A DNA stretch of 37,144 nt from an uncultured Prevotella sp. (GCA_905234815.1 CAJOIX010000014.1:1-37144); one strand, 5' to 3'; counted from the stretch's first letter, positions 6,271-16,241 are shown. Notes: generated by a model from the letters alone, not told the origin. A program made the numbers and translations.

Positions 6271-8889
6271 TTAGAATTCTTGTCCGAGGATGAAGTGGAA
6301 CTGTGCTCCGCCTTTTTCTCCGAACACTTTGTCGAAGCCGTATGCCCAGTCGATACCCATGAGTCCCACCATAGGCAGATAGATGCGGATACCTGCGCCA
6401 GCCGAGCGCTTCATGTCGAAGGGGTTGAATTTCTTTGCTTCTTGCCAAGCGTTACCTGCTTCGACGAATCCGAGTCCGTAGATGGTGGTATTGCCGAGCA
6501 TGAAGGGGTAGCGCAGTTCTGCAGTGAAGCGGTCGTAGGCATATCCCTCGGCACCCCACGGTGTGAGTGATCCGTTGTCGTAACCGCGCAGCCCGACGGT
6601 TTCTTCGGCGTAGCCAGTAGAGTATCCGCTCATGCCGTCGCCACCCATGTAGTAGGTTTCAAAGGGCGATTTCTTGTGTTTGTTGTAACTGCCGAGGATA
6701 CCCACTTCGGCGCGAGTCATCAGCACGAAGCATTTCTGTCCGCTGGTGAGTGCGGTAAAGGTGCGTGCCTTGAATTTCCATTTGTGATATTCTATCCAGC
6801 GGTATTTCTCTTGCTGCTCCTGCGAGTAGGTGGCCGATGATTTGTCAACAGCCAGATTGGCATAGTCTTTATTGTCGAATGCCGACCAGGGCGGAGTGAT
6901 GGTAACCTGTGCGGTGAATTCCGAACCGCGACGGGGGAAGAGTTGGTTGTCGGTAGAGGTGCGGTTCAGCGCGAGGGTCAGGTTCAGGTTGTTGGCATTA
7001 CCGTTGGTCATGAGGAAGTAATTCCAGTTTTTCAGCATGTAGCGGGTGTACGAGAGTTGTGCCGACAGGGTGAAATAGTCGTCGGGCCAACGCAGGCGCT
7101 TACCCCATCCAACTGACAGACCAAACAGTTTAACGTATTTGTCGGGGTCGTAATAATTTTCGTAATTATTATAATAAGAGTTTCCGTACCCGTACAGGTA
7201 ATTATAATAATTGTTCATGTAGCCGCTGTTGTAGTACGACGACGACACGTCGGTCTGCTTCGAGAAGTAGGCGCTGACGCTGAACTGTATGGGTCGTTTG
7301 CCGCCAAACCAGTTGGTGGTGTAAGAAGTATTGTACGATTGGTAGTAAGTACCGTTGGTTTGTGCGCCAATGGAGAGTGTTTCGCCATCGCCGATGGGGA
7401 GGATGCCGCGGTGCTCCTTGTTCTTTCTGAAGAGGTTGGCCATGGAGAAGTTGTTCAGTTTCAGTCCAACGCGGCCAATCACACCTGTTTGTCCCCAACC
7501 CATTGAGAACTCAATCTGGTCGTTGGATTTCTGCTCGAGTCCCCAGTTGATGTCCACGGTTCCGTCTTCGTAGTTGGGTCGCACATCGGGGTTTACCTTT
7601 TCCGGGTCGAAGTGTCCCATGGATGCGAGTTCGCGTGCGGAGCGTTCGAGCGCTTCTTTGGAGAAGAGGTCGCCAGGCTTGGTGCGCAGTTCGCGGCGCA
7701 CCACATTCTCGTAGATGCGGTCGTTGCCATTGATGCGCACATGATTGATGTGTGCCTGCGGACCTTCTTGTATGCGCATTTCGAGGTCGATGCTGTCGCC
7801 CACGATGTTGATTTCTGTGGGGTCGAGGTTGTAGAAGAGGTAACCGTTGTTCCAATAGAGGTTTCCCACGGCGTCTTCATCTTTCGAAAGGCGCTTGTTC
7901 ATGTGGGTCTGATTGTAAACATCGCCTCGTTTCATCTCGAGGATGTTGTCGAGCAGGTCGGAGGGATAGACCGTATTGCCCACCCAAGTGATGTTTCTGA
8001 CGTAGTATTTCTTGCCTTCGTCTATTTTGATGAAGATGTTCACGTGCCGGTCGTCAACGTTCCATACGCTGTCTTCCACAATGATGGCGTCGCGATAGCC
8101 ATATTCATTGTATTTGTCAATGAGGTTCTGCTTGTCAGTTTTCCAGCGTTCGGGCGTGTATTTCTTTGCCTTGAAGAATGAAGATAACTTGCCTGCTTCG
8201 TGTATCTTGCTAAAGGCACCTTTGCTGAAGAGTCCGCCTTTGATTTTCTTGACAGGCATTTGGTTGTTGCCTTCGAGGAAAATTTGGCGCACCTTCATCT
8301 TTTGTTTTTTATCGACAATGACGTCGAGAATCATTTGATTGTTGCCTGTTACATCTTCGCGCTGCACAATATCGATTTCCGCATTTTTAAATCCTTTGTC
8401 CTCAAAATATTTTTTTGCCAGGATTTTGGCGCGGTCTATCATGTTGGGCGTGAGCTGTGAGCCTTTCAGCAGTCCGAGTTTCTTCTCCATGTCTTCGCGT
8501 TCCGACTTTTTCAGTCCGATGTAGTTGATGGTGGAAACGCGTGGCAGCAGATTCAGTGCGATGTGGATATATGCTTTCCGATCTACAATGGAGTCAACGG
8601 ATATCTGCACACGGGAGAAGAGTCCGTGTTTCCAGTATCGCTTCACGGCTTGTGTGATTTCCTGTCCGGGCAGCTCGATGGTCTGTCCAACGGATAGTCC
8701 CGAGATGCTGGTCAGTGCAGCGTCTTCGTATCCTGTCACTCCAGAGACGTTGAAACCTCCGATGGTCACCACTCGCGGCGATCCTGTGTACGACACTTCG
8801 GGGTAGGTAATCTTGTCTTGTGCCATCAGCGCTGCGCTGCTGCAGATGAGTGTGGCTGCGGCGATGAGGCGTGAGATGGTTTGTTTCAT
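6271..8889 (-). CDS. bamA: Outer-membrane protein assembly factor BamA
   Basis: 872 residues. A signal peptide ends SSAALMAQ. Five POTRA domains fill about residues 35-450, with repeats of the beta-alpha-alpha-beta-beta pattern (for example VSTINYIGLKKSEREDMEKKL, and HVRINGNDRIYENVVRRELRTKPGD in the last). A 16-strand barrel follows, with the conserved loop-6 motif GLRGYDNGSLTPWGAEGYA, and the chain ends with the aromatic beta-signal FHFILGQEF. The protein inserts barrel proteins into the outer membrane. There is a Tyr/Asn-rich insert around residues 555-580 (NYYNYLYGYGNSYYNN), probably a surface loop. The start codon directly abuts the uppS stop (TAA then ATG, zero bases), which shows tight cotranscription and probably translational coupling. 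Confidence 0.96.
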   Translation of the reverse strand: MKQTISRLIAAATLICSSAALMAQDKITYPEVSYTGSPRVVTIGGFNVSGVTGYEDAALTSISGLSVGQTIELPGQEITQAVKRYWKHGLFSRVQISVDSIVDRKAYIHIALNLLPRVSTINYIGLKKSEREDMEKKLGLLKGSQLTPNMIDRAKILAKKYFEDKGFKNAEIDIVQREDVTGNNQMILDVIVDKKQKMKVRQIFLEGNNQMPVKKIKGGLFSKGAFSKIHEAGKLSSFFKAKKYTPERWKTDKQNLIDKYNEYGYRDAIIVEDSVWNVDDRHVNIFIKIDEGKKYYVRNITWVGNTVYPSDLLDNILEMKRGDVYNQTHMNKRLSKDEDAVGNLYWNNGYLFYNLDPTEINIVGDSIDLEMRIQEGPQAHINHVRINGNDRIYENVVRRELRTKPGDLFSKEALERSARELASMGHFDPEKVNPDVRPNYEDGTVDINWGLEQKSNDQIEFSMGWGQTGVIGRVGLKLNNFSMANLFRKNKEHRGILPIGDGETLSIGAQTNGTYYQSYNTSYTTNWFGGKRPIQFSVSAYFSKQTDVSSSYYNSGYMNNYYNYLYGYGNSYYNNYENYYDPDKYVKLFGLSVGWGKRLRWPDDYFTLSAQLSYTRYMLKNWNYFLMTNGNANNLNLTLALNRTSTDNQLFPRRGSEFTAQVTITPPWSAFDNKDYANLAVDKSSATYSQEQQEKYRWIEYHKWKFKARTFTALTSGQKCFVLMTRAEVGILGSYNKHKKSPFETYYMGGDGMSGYSTGYAEETVGLRGYDNGSLTPWGAEGYAYDRFTAELRYPFMLGNTTIYGLGFVEAGNAWQEAKKFNPFDMKRSAGAGIRIYLPMVGLMGIDWAYGFDKVFGEKGGAQFHFILGQEF

Positions 8890-9657
8890 TTATTTAGAGG
8901 ATGTTTTTTCTTGTTCAACTTGTTCTTCTGTTTTTCCGAACCGGCGCTGACGCTGTTGATAGCTGGCAATGGCCTTGTGCAGGTCTTCTTCGGTAAAGTC
9001 GGGCCAGAAGGTGTCGCAGAAGTACAGTTCGGTATATGCTATTTGCCAGAGCAGATAGTTGGAAATGCGCAATTCGCCGCCAGTGCGGATGAGCAGGTCG
9101 GGATCGGGCATGAAGTAGGTGTTGAGGTTCTGCGAGATGGTGTCCTCGGTGATGCGTTCCCGTATTTCGTTGATGTTGTAGCCTGTTGCGTAGTCTTGTA
9201 TGATGCTTGTGGCTATTTCGCGCACTGCGTCGGTGATTTCCCACCGCGCGGAGTAGCTGAGTGCCACCACCATGGTCATGGCGTCGTTTTCTGCGGTGCG
9301 TTCCATGGTTTGCCAGAGCTTCTCCTGAACATCTTCGGGGAGGCGCTTCAGGTCGCCAATGACGCGGAACCGCACGTTGTGCTTCATGAAGATTTCATCT
9401 TCGAGCGATGTGAGCACGAGTCCCATCAGGGCTGACACTTCGTCGGCCGGCCTGTTCCAGTTTTCGGTGGAGAAGGTGTAGAGCGTGAGATACTTCACTC
9501 CGAGGCGCACACACTCGGCAGTGATGCGGCGAACGGTTTCCACACCGGCACGATGGCCTACGTTTCGGGGTTGTCCTTTGGCGGCGGCCCAACGGCCGTT
9601 GCCATCCATGATGATGGCTACGTGTTCGGGTATGCTTTTGAGGTCGATGTTGTTCAT
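8890..9657 (-). CDS. uppS: Undecaprenyl diphosphate synthase (cis-prenyltransferase)
   Basis: 255 residues. It condenses isopentenyl diphosphate onto farnesyl diphosphate to make the C55 carrier lipid for peptidoglycan and O-antigen. Motifs seen: IMDGNGRWA (catalytic Asp18), [23 protein letters not shown], and [27 protein letters not shown] near the C-terminus. An extension of charged residues ([10 protein letters not shown]) ends the chain. It is 15 bases after the PorG-like gene and directly abuts bamA, the conserved Bacteroidetes order. Confidence 0.96.
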   Translation of the reverse strand: MNNIDLKSIPEHVAIIMDGNGRWAAAKGQPRNVGHRAGVETVRRITAECVRLGVKYLTLYTFSTENWNRPADEVSALMGLVLTSLEDEIFMKHNVRFRVIGDLKRLPEDVQEKLWQTMERTAENDAMTMVVALSYSARWEITDAVREIATSIIQDYATGYNINEIRERITEDTISQNLNTYFMPDPDLLIRTGGELRISNYLLWQIAYTELYFCDTFWPDFTEEDLHKAIASYQQRQRRFGKTEEQVEQEKTSSK

Positions 9658-9672
9658 GTGTATGGTGTGGGT

Positions 9673-10359
9673 TTAATAGAGTGAATTAGCGTTGTGGCAG
9701 GTGCGGCACTTGGGCGAGAAGGAGTAGGTGGCTGTAAATTGCAGCACGGTATATCCGTCGGTGTTTTTCCAGAGTCCGCTGCTTTTGATGCCGTAGGGGT
9801 CTTCCACGCCGTCGAGTTTATCGCTCAGTGAGAAGTGTGTGCTCCATTCGAGTGCGAGGTTGAGCCGTGCCGATGCGCGGTATTTCACGCCGATGCCGAG
9901 GGGTATGTTCATGGTGAAGGCGTTGTTGTCGTCGCCGCTGACGGAGGTGAATCCGAGACCGCCGAAGATGAATGGTGTGAACCGCCGTGCTCCACGGTAT
10001 TCGTGGCCGGTGCCATAGGCAAAGAAGTTGTACTCGTAGGCTGCACTGACATCAACGAGCGAGCGGTTGAAGTTGTAAGCCTCGGTTTGGTATTGCGGAT
10101 AATAGGTCTCGACATCTTCTGACGAGCCCTTGAGCTTGCCCAGCTGTCCTGCCAGCCGGATGGCCATGTGTGGGTTGAGCACGCGTTTCAGCAGCAGGGT
10201 CACATTGGGCGAGAGATCCTTGGTGACGTTGCGGTTGAAGTCGCCCTGATAGCTGGTCATGCCGGCGCCGGCGCCGATTTCCCAGCGGTATTCCACATCG
10301 TCCTGGCCGTAGGCGGCTGCGGAGATGAAGAGGAGGGCGATGATGAGTAGTCGGTTCAT
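9673..10359 (-). CDS. porG: PorG-like outer-membrane barrel protein (DUF6089 family)
   Basis: 228 residues from the ATG at 10359, which gives the signal peptide MNRLLIIALLFISAAAYGQ; the longer frame overlaps the upstream gene and was not used. The mature part is a small beta-barrel: EIGAGAGMTSYQGDFNRN, FTPFIFGGLGFTSV, NIPLGIGVKYR, LALEWSTHFSLSDKLDGV. It ends with FSPKCRTCH, a CxxC pair close to the C-terminus. In Porphyromonas gingivalis the same position just before uppS-bamA is held by PorG, an outer-membrane component of the type IX secretion system; I base this on remembered gene order and barrel pattern. Many gut relatives keep this gene without a full type IX system, so the secretion role is not assured. 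Confidence 0.75.
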   Translation of the reverse strand: MNRLLIIALLFISAAAYGQDDVEYRWEIGAGAGMTSYQGDFNRNVTKDLSPNVTLLLKRVLNPHMAIRLAGQLGKLKGSSEDVETYYPQYQTEAYNFNRSLVDVSAAYEYNFFAYGTGHEYRGARRFTPFIFGGLGFTSVSGDDNNAFTMNIPLGIGVKYRASARLNLALEWSTHFSLSDKLDGVEDPYGIKSSGLWKNTDGYTVLQFTATYSFSPKCRTCHNANSLY

Positions 10360-10373
10360 GCTGTGGGGTGGGG

Positions 10374-11813
10374 TTATTGTGTAACGTATTGTTCTGTGCT
10401 TATCCATCCGAGTCGGTTGATTCGTCCGCGCCATACCTGTCCGCTTCCGCCGCAGATGAGCCAGATGAACTGGTTGTCGTCAACGGTGAAGGCGAAGTTG
10501 TCGGCATTGGTGCTAAAACCTTCGGGCAGGCCGATGGTTTCGTCGATGGGCCAGGTGATGCCTGCGTCTTCACTCTTGTAGAATCCTGCAAATTGCGAGA
10601 GTGTGGATGCGTTCATGGGTGTGCCGCCAAAGGCGAGCAGTGCGCCGTCGTAGCTGATTACTTGAAGGTTCTCCAGGTGTGGCGGCAGGTTGCGCGATTC
10701 GCCTTGCAGGTGGTAGTATGCCCATGTCTGCTGCTCGGCATTGTTGTCGGTTTGCTCTACTTTGCCCCAGATTTGTGCTGCGTCTTCGCCGGTTATGTTG
10801 CGGTTGCCGATGATGAGCAGCTGATTGCTCGAGGTGTAGGAGCGCAGGGGCGTGGAGACAAAGGAGAAATCTTGTGTGGGGAGGAGGCTGCCGTCGGCAT
10901 CCATGTCTTCAACGGTCCAGTTGGCGCCATTGTCGGCCGACACGCAGATTTGGTTGTTCTGGTTGATGGCGTAGAGTCTGGAGGTGCTGCCTCCGAGCAG
11001 CTTGCTCAGGCTGGGCTGCGCGATGCTTTCCCAGTTCAGGCCGTCGCTCGAGATATAGAGTGTGCCCTGGTCGTAGAGATAGAGGGCGTCGTTGAATTTC
11101 ACAATGTTGTAGGGTGCTGCTGCACTCAGGGGTTTGATGATGTTTGGGGTTACCTGTGTCCAGGTGCTGCCGTCGGTAATGTCGGTGGCGAATACCTGTG
11201 TCTCTGTGCCGTTCACACCGAAGGCGAAGAGTTGATTGCCCAGTGTGATGGCGCGCAGATGGGATAGTGCGCGCAACTCGTTGCTCTCGGTGATGAGCGG
11301 GCGCCACACAAAGGAGTCGGCTTCTTCTTTGTGGATGTTGATTTTCACGGAGTATTCCACATAGTTCTGGCCTGTCATGGCATACACGCGGAAGGTGCGG
11401 GGCGTAGAGAAGTCGAGGCTGTCGGACGAGGAGTAGTATTGGAACTGGTCTTCGCTTTCTTGCTCAAGTGGTTTCACGAAGAGGTATCCGCCGTTCTTGG
11501 CTGTTGCCGTGCAGACAATGCGCGTAGGATCTACGCCAACGGGCAGCGAGTCAACATTGTAGATGAGGTGCTGAGCCTGGTCGATGGCAAACTTGTAGCT
11601 GCTCACATCGAGCGTGGTGTAGGTTTCTGTGGTGTTCCCCTCGGAGTCGGTGGTGGTGGTCAGTTGCTTGACGTTGCTCAGCGAGAACGAGGTGATGGCG
11701 GCATCGTCGTAGTAGGTGATGCTGCTGCTGTCGCTTCCGCTGAGGCAGGAGGAGAGAAGCAGACTGCTCACTACGAGCAATTGGAGAGCGAGGAAACGGT
11801 ATGTTTTCTTCAT
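10374..11813 (-). CDS. DUF6242-type lipoprotein with beta-propeller-like repeats
   Basis: 479 residues. A lipoprotein signal ends LLLSSC (lipid Cys23). The N-terminal domain, about residues 30-160, contains YYDDAAITSFSLSNVKQL and TFRVYAMTGQNYVEYSVKINIHKEE, recognisable as the DUF6242 cadherin-like N-terminal domain. The rest has repeated BNR/Kelch-like blades (for example LYLYDQGTLYISSDGLNWESI, QICVSADNGANWTVEDMD, GFYKSEDAGITWPID), each with the S-x-D-x-G-x-x-W Asp-box pattern of sialidase-like propellers. The catalytic residues of sialidases were not seen, so a binding or scaffold role on the envelope is more likely than an enzyme. It is the first gene of the envelope run, 14 bases before the PorG-like gene. 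Confidence 0.8.
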   Translation of the reverse strand: MKKTYRFLALQLLVVSSLLLSSCLSGSDSSSITYYDDAAITSFSLSNVKQLTTTTDSEGNTTETYTTLDVSSYKFAIDQAQHLIYNVDSLPVGVDPTRIVCTATAKNGGYLFVKPLEQESEDQFQYYSSSDSLDFSTPRTFRVYAMTGQNYVEYSVKINIHKEEADSFVWRPLITESNELRALSHLRAITLGNQLFAFGVNGTETQVFATDITDGSTWTQVTPNIIKPLSAAAPYNIVKFNDALYLYDQGTLYISSDGLNWESIAQPSLSKLLGGSTSRLYAINQNNQICVSADNGANWTVEDMDADGSLLPTQDFSFVSTPLRSYTSSNQLLIIGNRNITGEDAAQIWGKVEQTDNNAEQQTWAYYHLQGESRNLPPHLENLQVISYDGALLAFGGTPMNASTLSQFAGFYKSEDAGITWPIDETIGLPEGFSTNADNFAFTVDDNQFIWLICGGSGQVWRGRINRLGWISTEQYVTQ

Positions 11814-11888
11814 TTTTCTGCTATTTTCTTTTTTTTATTTCTGCTTATAAAGCAGAGTATCCGATTTTCGGTATGCGTTTTAAGTGTG

Positions 11889-11896
11889 CAAATTTA
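11889..11896 (-). promoter_or_regulatory. -7 promoter element for the envelope operon
   Basis: TAAATTTG on the minus strand fits TAnnTTTG and would start transcription about 70 bases before the DUF6242 gene. The -33 half is poor (no TTTG at the expected distance). Confidence 0.4.
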
Positions 11897-12043
11897 AAGA
11901 GAAATTCCCGAAATACCGACCTTTTTAAGGTTTTATTAGAGTTTTTTACCGCGAATAGAACGTTTTTTAAGGTTTCTTTTCTTTTGTATGCGATTTTTGT
12001 GATTTTTTCCCCCTTGCAAAGTAGGCCCTTTTCTCCCATTTTT

Positions 12044-12126
12044 CAAAAGCTATCCTTTTGCCTTCTAAAAGCTATGCTTTTGCGCTCCGAAAGCTATGCT
12101 TTTGCGGCCTAAAAGCTATGCTTTTG
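12044..12126. repeat. Four-unit palindromic array, 22-base period, copy A
   Basis: Four 16-17-base near-palindromes of the form AAAAGCTATGCTTTT start at 12044, 12066, 12088 and 12110, exactly 22 bases apart, with 5-base GC-richer spacers (CCTTC, CGCTC, CGGCC). The array is preceded by TTTTT and followed by AAAGCCGGTTTCTAAC. A second array with the same four-unit layout and flanks lies at 21404-21486. The first unit has CTATCC instead of CTATGC. Each unit can fold into a hairpin with a TAT loop. It lies in the 466-base gap 11814-12279, which otherwise holds the envelope-operon promoter and the pckA terminator. Confidence 0.85.
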
Positions 12127-12204
12127 AAAGCCGGTTTCTAACTGCTTGATTTTCAGTTGTATAAATTTTCAATTTTGGAAGTTGCTCCTCTGCTTTCGCA
12201 GGCA

Positions 12205-12238
12205 CAAAAAAAGTCCGTATCGGATGGATACGGACTTT
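12205..12238 (-). terminator. pckA rho-independent terminator
   Basis: A perfect 12-base stem, AAAGTCCGTATC at 12210-12221 against 12227-12238, with a 5-base loop, followed on the minus strand by a T-run. It is about 40 bases past the pckA stop codon. Confidence 0.9.
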
Positions 12239-12279
12239 TGGGTATTTGGGCTCCCAGCGAGTGGGAGTTTCCTTGCTTT

Positions 12280-13908
12280 TTAGAGCTGAGGACCAGCAGC
12301 AACAAGAGCCTTACCGGCTTCGTTGCCTTCGTACTTCACGAAGTTCTTCTGGAAGCGGGCTGCCAGGTCTTTGGCTTTCTCTTCCCACTCAGCGGCATTT
12401 GCGTAAGTGTCGCGAGGATCGAGGATGTTGGTGTCAACGCCTTCGAGTTCTGTGGGCACTTCAAAGTTGAAGAAAGGAATCTTCTTGGTGGGTGCCTTCA
12501 GAATGGCGCCGCCGAGGATGGCGTCGATGATGCCGCGGGTATCCTTGATAGAGATGCGCTTGCCAGTACCGTTCCAACCGGTGTTCACCAGATAAGCCTT
12601 GGCGCCGCTCTTCTCCATTTTCTTCACGAGCTCTTCAGCATACTTTGTGGGATGCAGCTCGAGGAATGCCTGACCGAAGCAAGCGGAGAAGGTAGGAGTA
12701 GGCTCAGTGATGCCGCGCTCTGTACCTGCCAGCTTGGCTGTGAAGCCAGAGAGGAAGTAGTACTTGGTCTGCTCGGGAGTGAGGATAGACACGGGAGGCA
12801 GCACGCCGAATGCGTCGGCAGAAAGGAAGATCACGTTCTGTGCATCGGGACCAGCGCTCTTGCCGTTCACCTTCTGGGCAATCTTCTCGATGTGGTCGAT
12901 AGGATAGCTCACGCGGGTGTTCTCGGTAACGGACTTGTCGGCGAAGTCGATCTTGCCCTGAGCGTCAACAGTTACGTTCTCGAGCAGTGCGTTGCGACGG
13001 ATAGCGTTGTAGATATCGGGTTCGCTCTCTTTGTCGAGGTTGATAACCTTGGCGTAGCAACCGCCTTCGAGGTTGAACACGCCCTCGTCGTCCCATCCGT
13101 GTTCGTCGTCGCCAATGAGCAGACGCTTAGGATCGGTAGAAAGGGTGGTCTTACCTGTACCGGAGAGACCGAAGAAGATGGCAGTGTTCTTACCTTCCAT
13201 ATCGGTGTTGGCCGAGCAGTGCATCGAAGCGATGCCTTGCAGGGGGAGGTAGTAGTTCTGCATGGAGAACATACCTTTCTTCATCTCACCGCCGTACCAT
13301 GTGTTGATGATTACCTGTTCGCGGCTGGTGGTGTTGAAAGCCACGCAGGTTTCAGAGTTCAGACCCAGTTCCTTGTAGTTTTCTACCTTGGCTTTAGAAG
13401 CGTTGTAGATTACGAAGTTGGGCTCGAAGTTGGCGAGCTCTTCTTCGGTGGGCTGAATGAACATGTTCTTCACGAAGTGAGCCTGCCATGCCACTTCCAC
13501 GATGAAGCGTACAGCCAGACGTGTTCCTTCGTTAGCGCCGCAGAAGGCGTCAACCACGTAGAGCTGCTTGTTGCAGAGCTCTTTGATGGCGATATCTTTC
13601 ACAGTGGCCCATACTTTTTCGCTCATGGGGTGGTTGTCGTTCTTGTAAGCGTCAGAAGTCCACCACACTTTGTCGTGGCTCTGAGCATCGTCAACGATGT
13701 ACTTGTCCTTAGGCGAACGGCCAGTATAGATACCAGTCATCACGTTCACAGCGTTCAGTTCTGTGTTCTGACCCTTGTCAAAGCCAGTCAGACCTGCTTT
13801 GGTCTCTTCCTCAAAAAGGAACTCGTAAGAAGGGTTGTGAGCAATCACAGTGCTACCGGTAATGCCATAGCCTACCAGTGCTTTCTCGATTTTTTCTATT
13901 TGTGCCAT
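12280..13908 (-). CDS. pckA: Phosphoenolpyruvate carboxykinase (ATP)
   Basis: 542 residues, the normal length. It interconverts oxaloacetate + ATP and PEP + CO2 + ADP; in gut Bacteroidetes it mainly runs in the CO2-fixing direction that feeds succinate formation. Motifs: [11 protein letters not shown] (62-72), WYGGEMKKG (204-212, metal/substrate site), the P-loop [11 protein letters not shown] (247-257), and [15 protein letters not shown] (265-279), all intact, so this is the ATP-dependent type rather than the GTP type. It is flanked by its own promoter (13944-13973) and a strong terminator (12205-12238) and is monocistronic. Codon choice is strongly biased toward a few codons, as expected of a highly expressed gene. 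Confidence 0.97.
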   Translation of the reverse strand: MAQIEKIEKALVGYGITGSTVIAHNPSYEFLFEEETKAGLTGFDKGQNTELNAVNVMTGIYTGRSPKDKYIVDDAQSHDKVWWTSDAYKNDNHPMSEKVWATVKDIAIKELCNKQLYVVDAFCGANEGTRLAVRFIVEVAWQAHFVKNMFIQPTEEELANFEPNFVIYNASKAKVENYKELGLNSETCVAFNTTSREQVIINTWYGGEMKKGMFSMQNYYLPLQGIASMHCSANTDMEGKNTAIFFGLSGTGKTTLSTDPKRLLIGDDEHGWDDEGVFNLEGGCYAKVINLDKESEPDIYNAIRRNALLENVTVDAQGKIDFADKSVTENTRVSYPIDHIEKIAQKVNGKSAGPDAQNVIFLSADAFGVLPPVSILTPEQTKYYFLSGFTAKLAGTERGITEPTPTFSACFGQAFLELHPTKYAEELVKKMEKSGAKAYLVNTGWNGTGKRISIKDTRGIIDAILGGAILKAPTKKIPFFNFEVPTELEGVDTNILDPRDTYANAAEWEEKAKDLAARFQKNFVKYEGNEAGKALVAAGPQL

Positions 13909-13943
13909 TTTTATAAATGATTTTAAATGAAATTTTTCCGTCG

Positions 13944-13973
13944 CAAAATTACTAATTTTATTTGTGCTACAAA
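13944..13973 (-). promoter_or_regulatory. pckA promoter
   Basis: On the minus strand there is TTTG (13973-13970), an 18-base spacer and TAATTTTG (13951-13944), close to the Bacteroidetes consensus. The predicted leader is about 30 bases, mostly A/T. Confidence 0.6.
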
Positions 13974-14027
13974 TTATTTGGACTTACTTTTTTAATATCT
14001 TTAACCTATCTTTCTTTCCTCTGCTCT

Positions 14028-15176
14028 TCATGCTCCCGCCGTTTTGTTCTTTGCGGGATTGGCATACATGGTCAGGAGTTGCTTGCAGAGGAAATCTTCG
14101 TCAGGCTGTTCAATGTCTATTTTCTGCAGTTGTTGCTGCAGGTATTCGCGGAATGTTGCCGCCTGTTCCGGTGTATATTGGTCGGCGTGCTGCTGGTTGC
14201 CTTCCAGCAGGTCCCAGGCAATGAAGTTTTCGGGATAGAGCCGATAGCGGCTGAAGATTTCCTGGTCCATGTGTGATGCAATCAAATCGAATATCTCGTT
14301 GGTCGGGATGTCGGCCGAAAGGGTAGAGAGATAGTCGTTGATGCATGGAGCACATTCGTAATGGATTTCACCCTTGTAGCCCAAGATGCCCGTTTGCATG
14401 GAAACAATATCGTCGGTTGGACCTTTCTGCCAATCGGGATTGTCGCGCCGGAGCTGCATCTCTCGCGCCTTCAGATAGTCGCAGGGGTCAAACTGGTAAC
14501 TGATGGCCAAGGGCACGATGTTCAGTTGTTTCAATCTTTCCACCACGGAACCTTCTCCGCCCATGCTCATCATCTTCAGGATGGCGGGCTGGGTGCGGTC
14601 GTTGGAATCCTTGGCGCGGCCCTCGCGCTGGGCTATCCAGATGTTGTCCTTCTTTTCTTGTGCCACAAAGTGCATATAATCGCTCAGCCGTTTGCTTGAG
14701 AGCAACAGTTGGCGGCGGTTGAGCGAGCGTTCCACGATGAACGATTTGTTGATGCGCACCACATCTTTCACCCACGGTAGCGACAGCAGGTTGTCGCCAA
14801 TGGCAATCTCGCAGGTTGACTGGAAACCGGCATCAATCAGGAGTTTGTCGAGCAGGGCAGAGTCGAGCACAATGTCGCGGTGATTGCTCACGAAGGTGTA
14901 GTTCCGTTTCGTGTCAACCGCCGAAGCATCAATGGTGCAGCCAGTGCTCTTTTCCCGGAGGAGATTTTCAAGGAAAGGATAGCAGAAAGTGCGCTGAAAA
15001 TCGAGGTTGGTGGATTGTTGGCGCATGAGTGCCGCTATCTGTTCAACGGGCTGTTGGGGGAAGAGGTAATGCAGCACAGCGAGGAATTGTTCGTTGTGGA
15101 GCAGCCGTTCGTACACCTCGGGCAGTTCTTCCGGCTCAAAGGGACGAATGTCGGCAAATTCGTCGGGGATGTTCAT
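14028..15176 (-). CDS. PlsC-like glycerolipid acyltransferase
   Basis: 382 residues, longer than classical PlsC (about 245). The acyltransferase block I is FVSNHRDIVLDSALL (95-109, with catalytic His99), the Bacteroidetes variant of the NHxxxxD motif. Downstream, FIVERSLNRRQLLLSS and IWIAQREGRAKDSNDRTQPAIL carry the substrate-binding and EGR-type motifs. The last third (about 260-382) has no recognised domain. Probable role: acyl transfer to a lysophosphatidic acid or related lipid at the inner membrane. It is the last gene of a PASTA-rluD-ddl-acyltransferase run, 12 bases after ddl. The exact substrate (phospholipid or aminolipid) is not determined by the sequence. Confidence 0.8.
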   Translation of the reverse strand: MNIPDEFADIRPFEPEELPEVYERLLHNEQFLAVLHYLFPQQPVEQIAALMRQQSTNLDFQRTFCYPFLENLLREKSTGCTIDASAVDTKRNYTFVSNHRDIVLDSALLDKLLIDAGFQSTCEIAIGDNLLSLPWVKDVVRINKSFIVERSLNRRQLLLSSKRLSDYMHFVAQEKKDNIWIAQREGRAKDSNDRTQPAILKMMSMGGEGSVVERLKQLNIVPLAISYQFDPCDYLKAREMQLRRDNPDWQKGPTDDIVSMQTGILGYKGEIHYECAPCINDYLSTLSADIPTNEIFDLIASHMDQEIFSRYRLYPENFIAWDLLEGNQQHADQYTPEQAATFREYLQQQLQKIDIEQPDEDFLCKQLLTMYANPAKNKTAGA

Positions 15177-15188
15177 GGTGATTATTCT

Positions 15189-16211
15189 TTAGCGGGTGGG
15201 GTGAGCGTTGGCAGGTGTGTAGCGGTCTTCGACAATGGCTGAGAGCACATCGGTCAGCCGGATGCCGGCAGCACGCATCTGCTGGGGGATGAAGCTGGTG
15301 GCAGTCATGCCTGGTGTGGTGTTGATTTCCAGCAGGTTCACTTTGTCTGTGCCGTCGGAATTTTTGGTGACGATATAATCAACGCGGATGATGCCACTGC
15401 AGTGGAGCAAGTCGTAGAGCTCGCCGGTGAGCCGTGCCACTTCGCGGGCAGTCGGTTCTGAAATGCGGGCAGGGGTGATTTCTTCCACTTGTCCGTTGTA
15501 CTTGGCGTCGTAGTCGAAGAATTCGTTGTGCGAAACCACTTCGGTGGCGGGCAGTACGGCACTCATGGTCTTTGTCTTGAAGCAACCCACGGCCAGTTCT
15601 GTGCCTTCCATGAATTGTTCCACCATGATTTCGTTGCACTGCTGGAAGGCTTTCTCTATGGCAGGCTGCAGTTCTTCGGCCTTTTTCACTTTCGAAACGC
15701 CAAAGCTGGAACCGTCGGCGGCGGGCTTGACAAAGCAGGGCAGCCCGATGCGGCTGATGATTTCGTCGGCTGTAGGCTGGTTGGTCCCGTTCTTGCGGAG
15801 CAACACGCTGTCGGCCAAATTGTAGCCAAAGCCGCGCAGATAGTTGTTCAGCGTGAATTTGTCGAAGGTGAGTGCTTCAACCAGCACGTTGCAAGTGCTG
15901 TATGGGATATGCAGCAGTTCAAGATAACCTTGCAGGAGTCCGTTCTCGCCTGGTGTACCGTGAATGGTGATATAGGCAAAATCGATGTTGGTTTTCGTTC
16001 CGTTTTTCTGGAAAGAGAAGTCGTTTTTGTCGATGGCGGCTGTTGTCTGGTCGTCGATAAGAATGTGCCAGTCGCCTGTTTTCACAATGGCGATATATAC
16101 ATTGAAGCGCTCTTTGTCGAAGGCATCGTAAATACCTTTGGCCGAATGCATACTTACTTCGTATTCAGAGGAGTCGCCACCGCATACGATGGCAATATTG
16201 AGCTTATTCAT
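15189..16211 (-). CDS. ddl: D-alanine--D-alanine ligase
   Basis: 340 residues. It makes the D-Ala-D-Ala dipeptide for peptidoglycan with ATP. An ATP-grasp fold is evident: N-terminal IAIVCGGDSSEYEVSMHSA (the GGxSxEyeVS motif), central PCFVKPAADGSSFGVSKV (ATP-grasp lysine and loop), MVEQFMEGTELAVG, and C-terminal LLEINTTPGMTATSFIPQQ with the metal-binding Glu and Asn. Nothing points to a D-lactate or D-serine variant beyond the standard residues. It sits 30 bases after rluD. Confidence 0.95.
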   Translation of the reverse strand: MNKLNIAIVCGGDSSEYEVSMHSAKGIYDAFDKERFNVYIAIVKTGDWHILIDDQTTAAIDKNDFSFQKNGTKTNIDFAYITIHGTPGENGLLQGYLELLHIPYSTCNVLVEALTFDKFTLNNYLRGFGYNLADSVLLRKNGTNQPTADEIISRIGLPCFVKPAADGSSFGVSKVKKAEELQPAIEKAFQQCNEIMVEQFMEGTELAVGCFKTKTMSAVLPATEVVSHNEFFDYDAKYNGQVEEITPARISEPTAREVARLTGELYDLLHCSGIIRVDYIVTKNSDGTDKVNLLEINTTPGMTATSFIPQQMRAAGIRLTDVLSAIVEDRYTPANAHPTR

Positions 16212-16241
16212 TGGAGATTTAAGAGTTTAAAAAATCTAAGT

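Noticed and set aside
12044..12126. The 22-base-period arrays as a CRISPR array
   Set aside because: The units are palindromes with 5-base spacers that are far too short; they also recur with the same layout at 21404-21486.
12157..13920. A 587-codon open frame on the plus strand opposite pckA
   Set aside because: It is the mirror of a strongly codon-biased gene, its protein has no recognisable domain, and the minus-strand PckA has every family motif.
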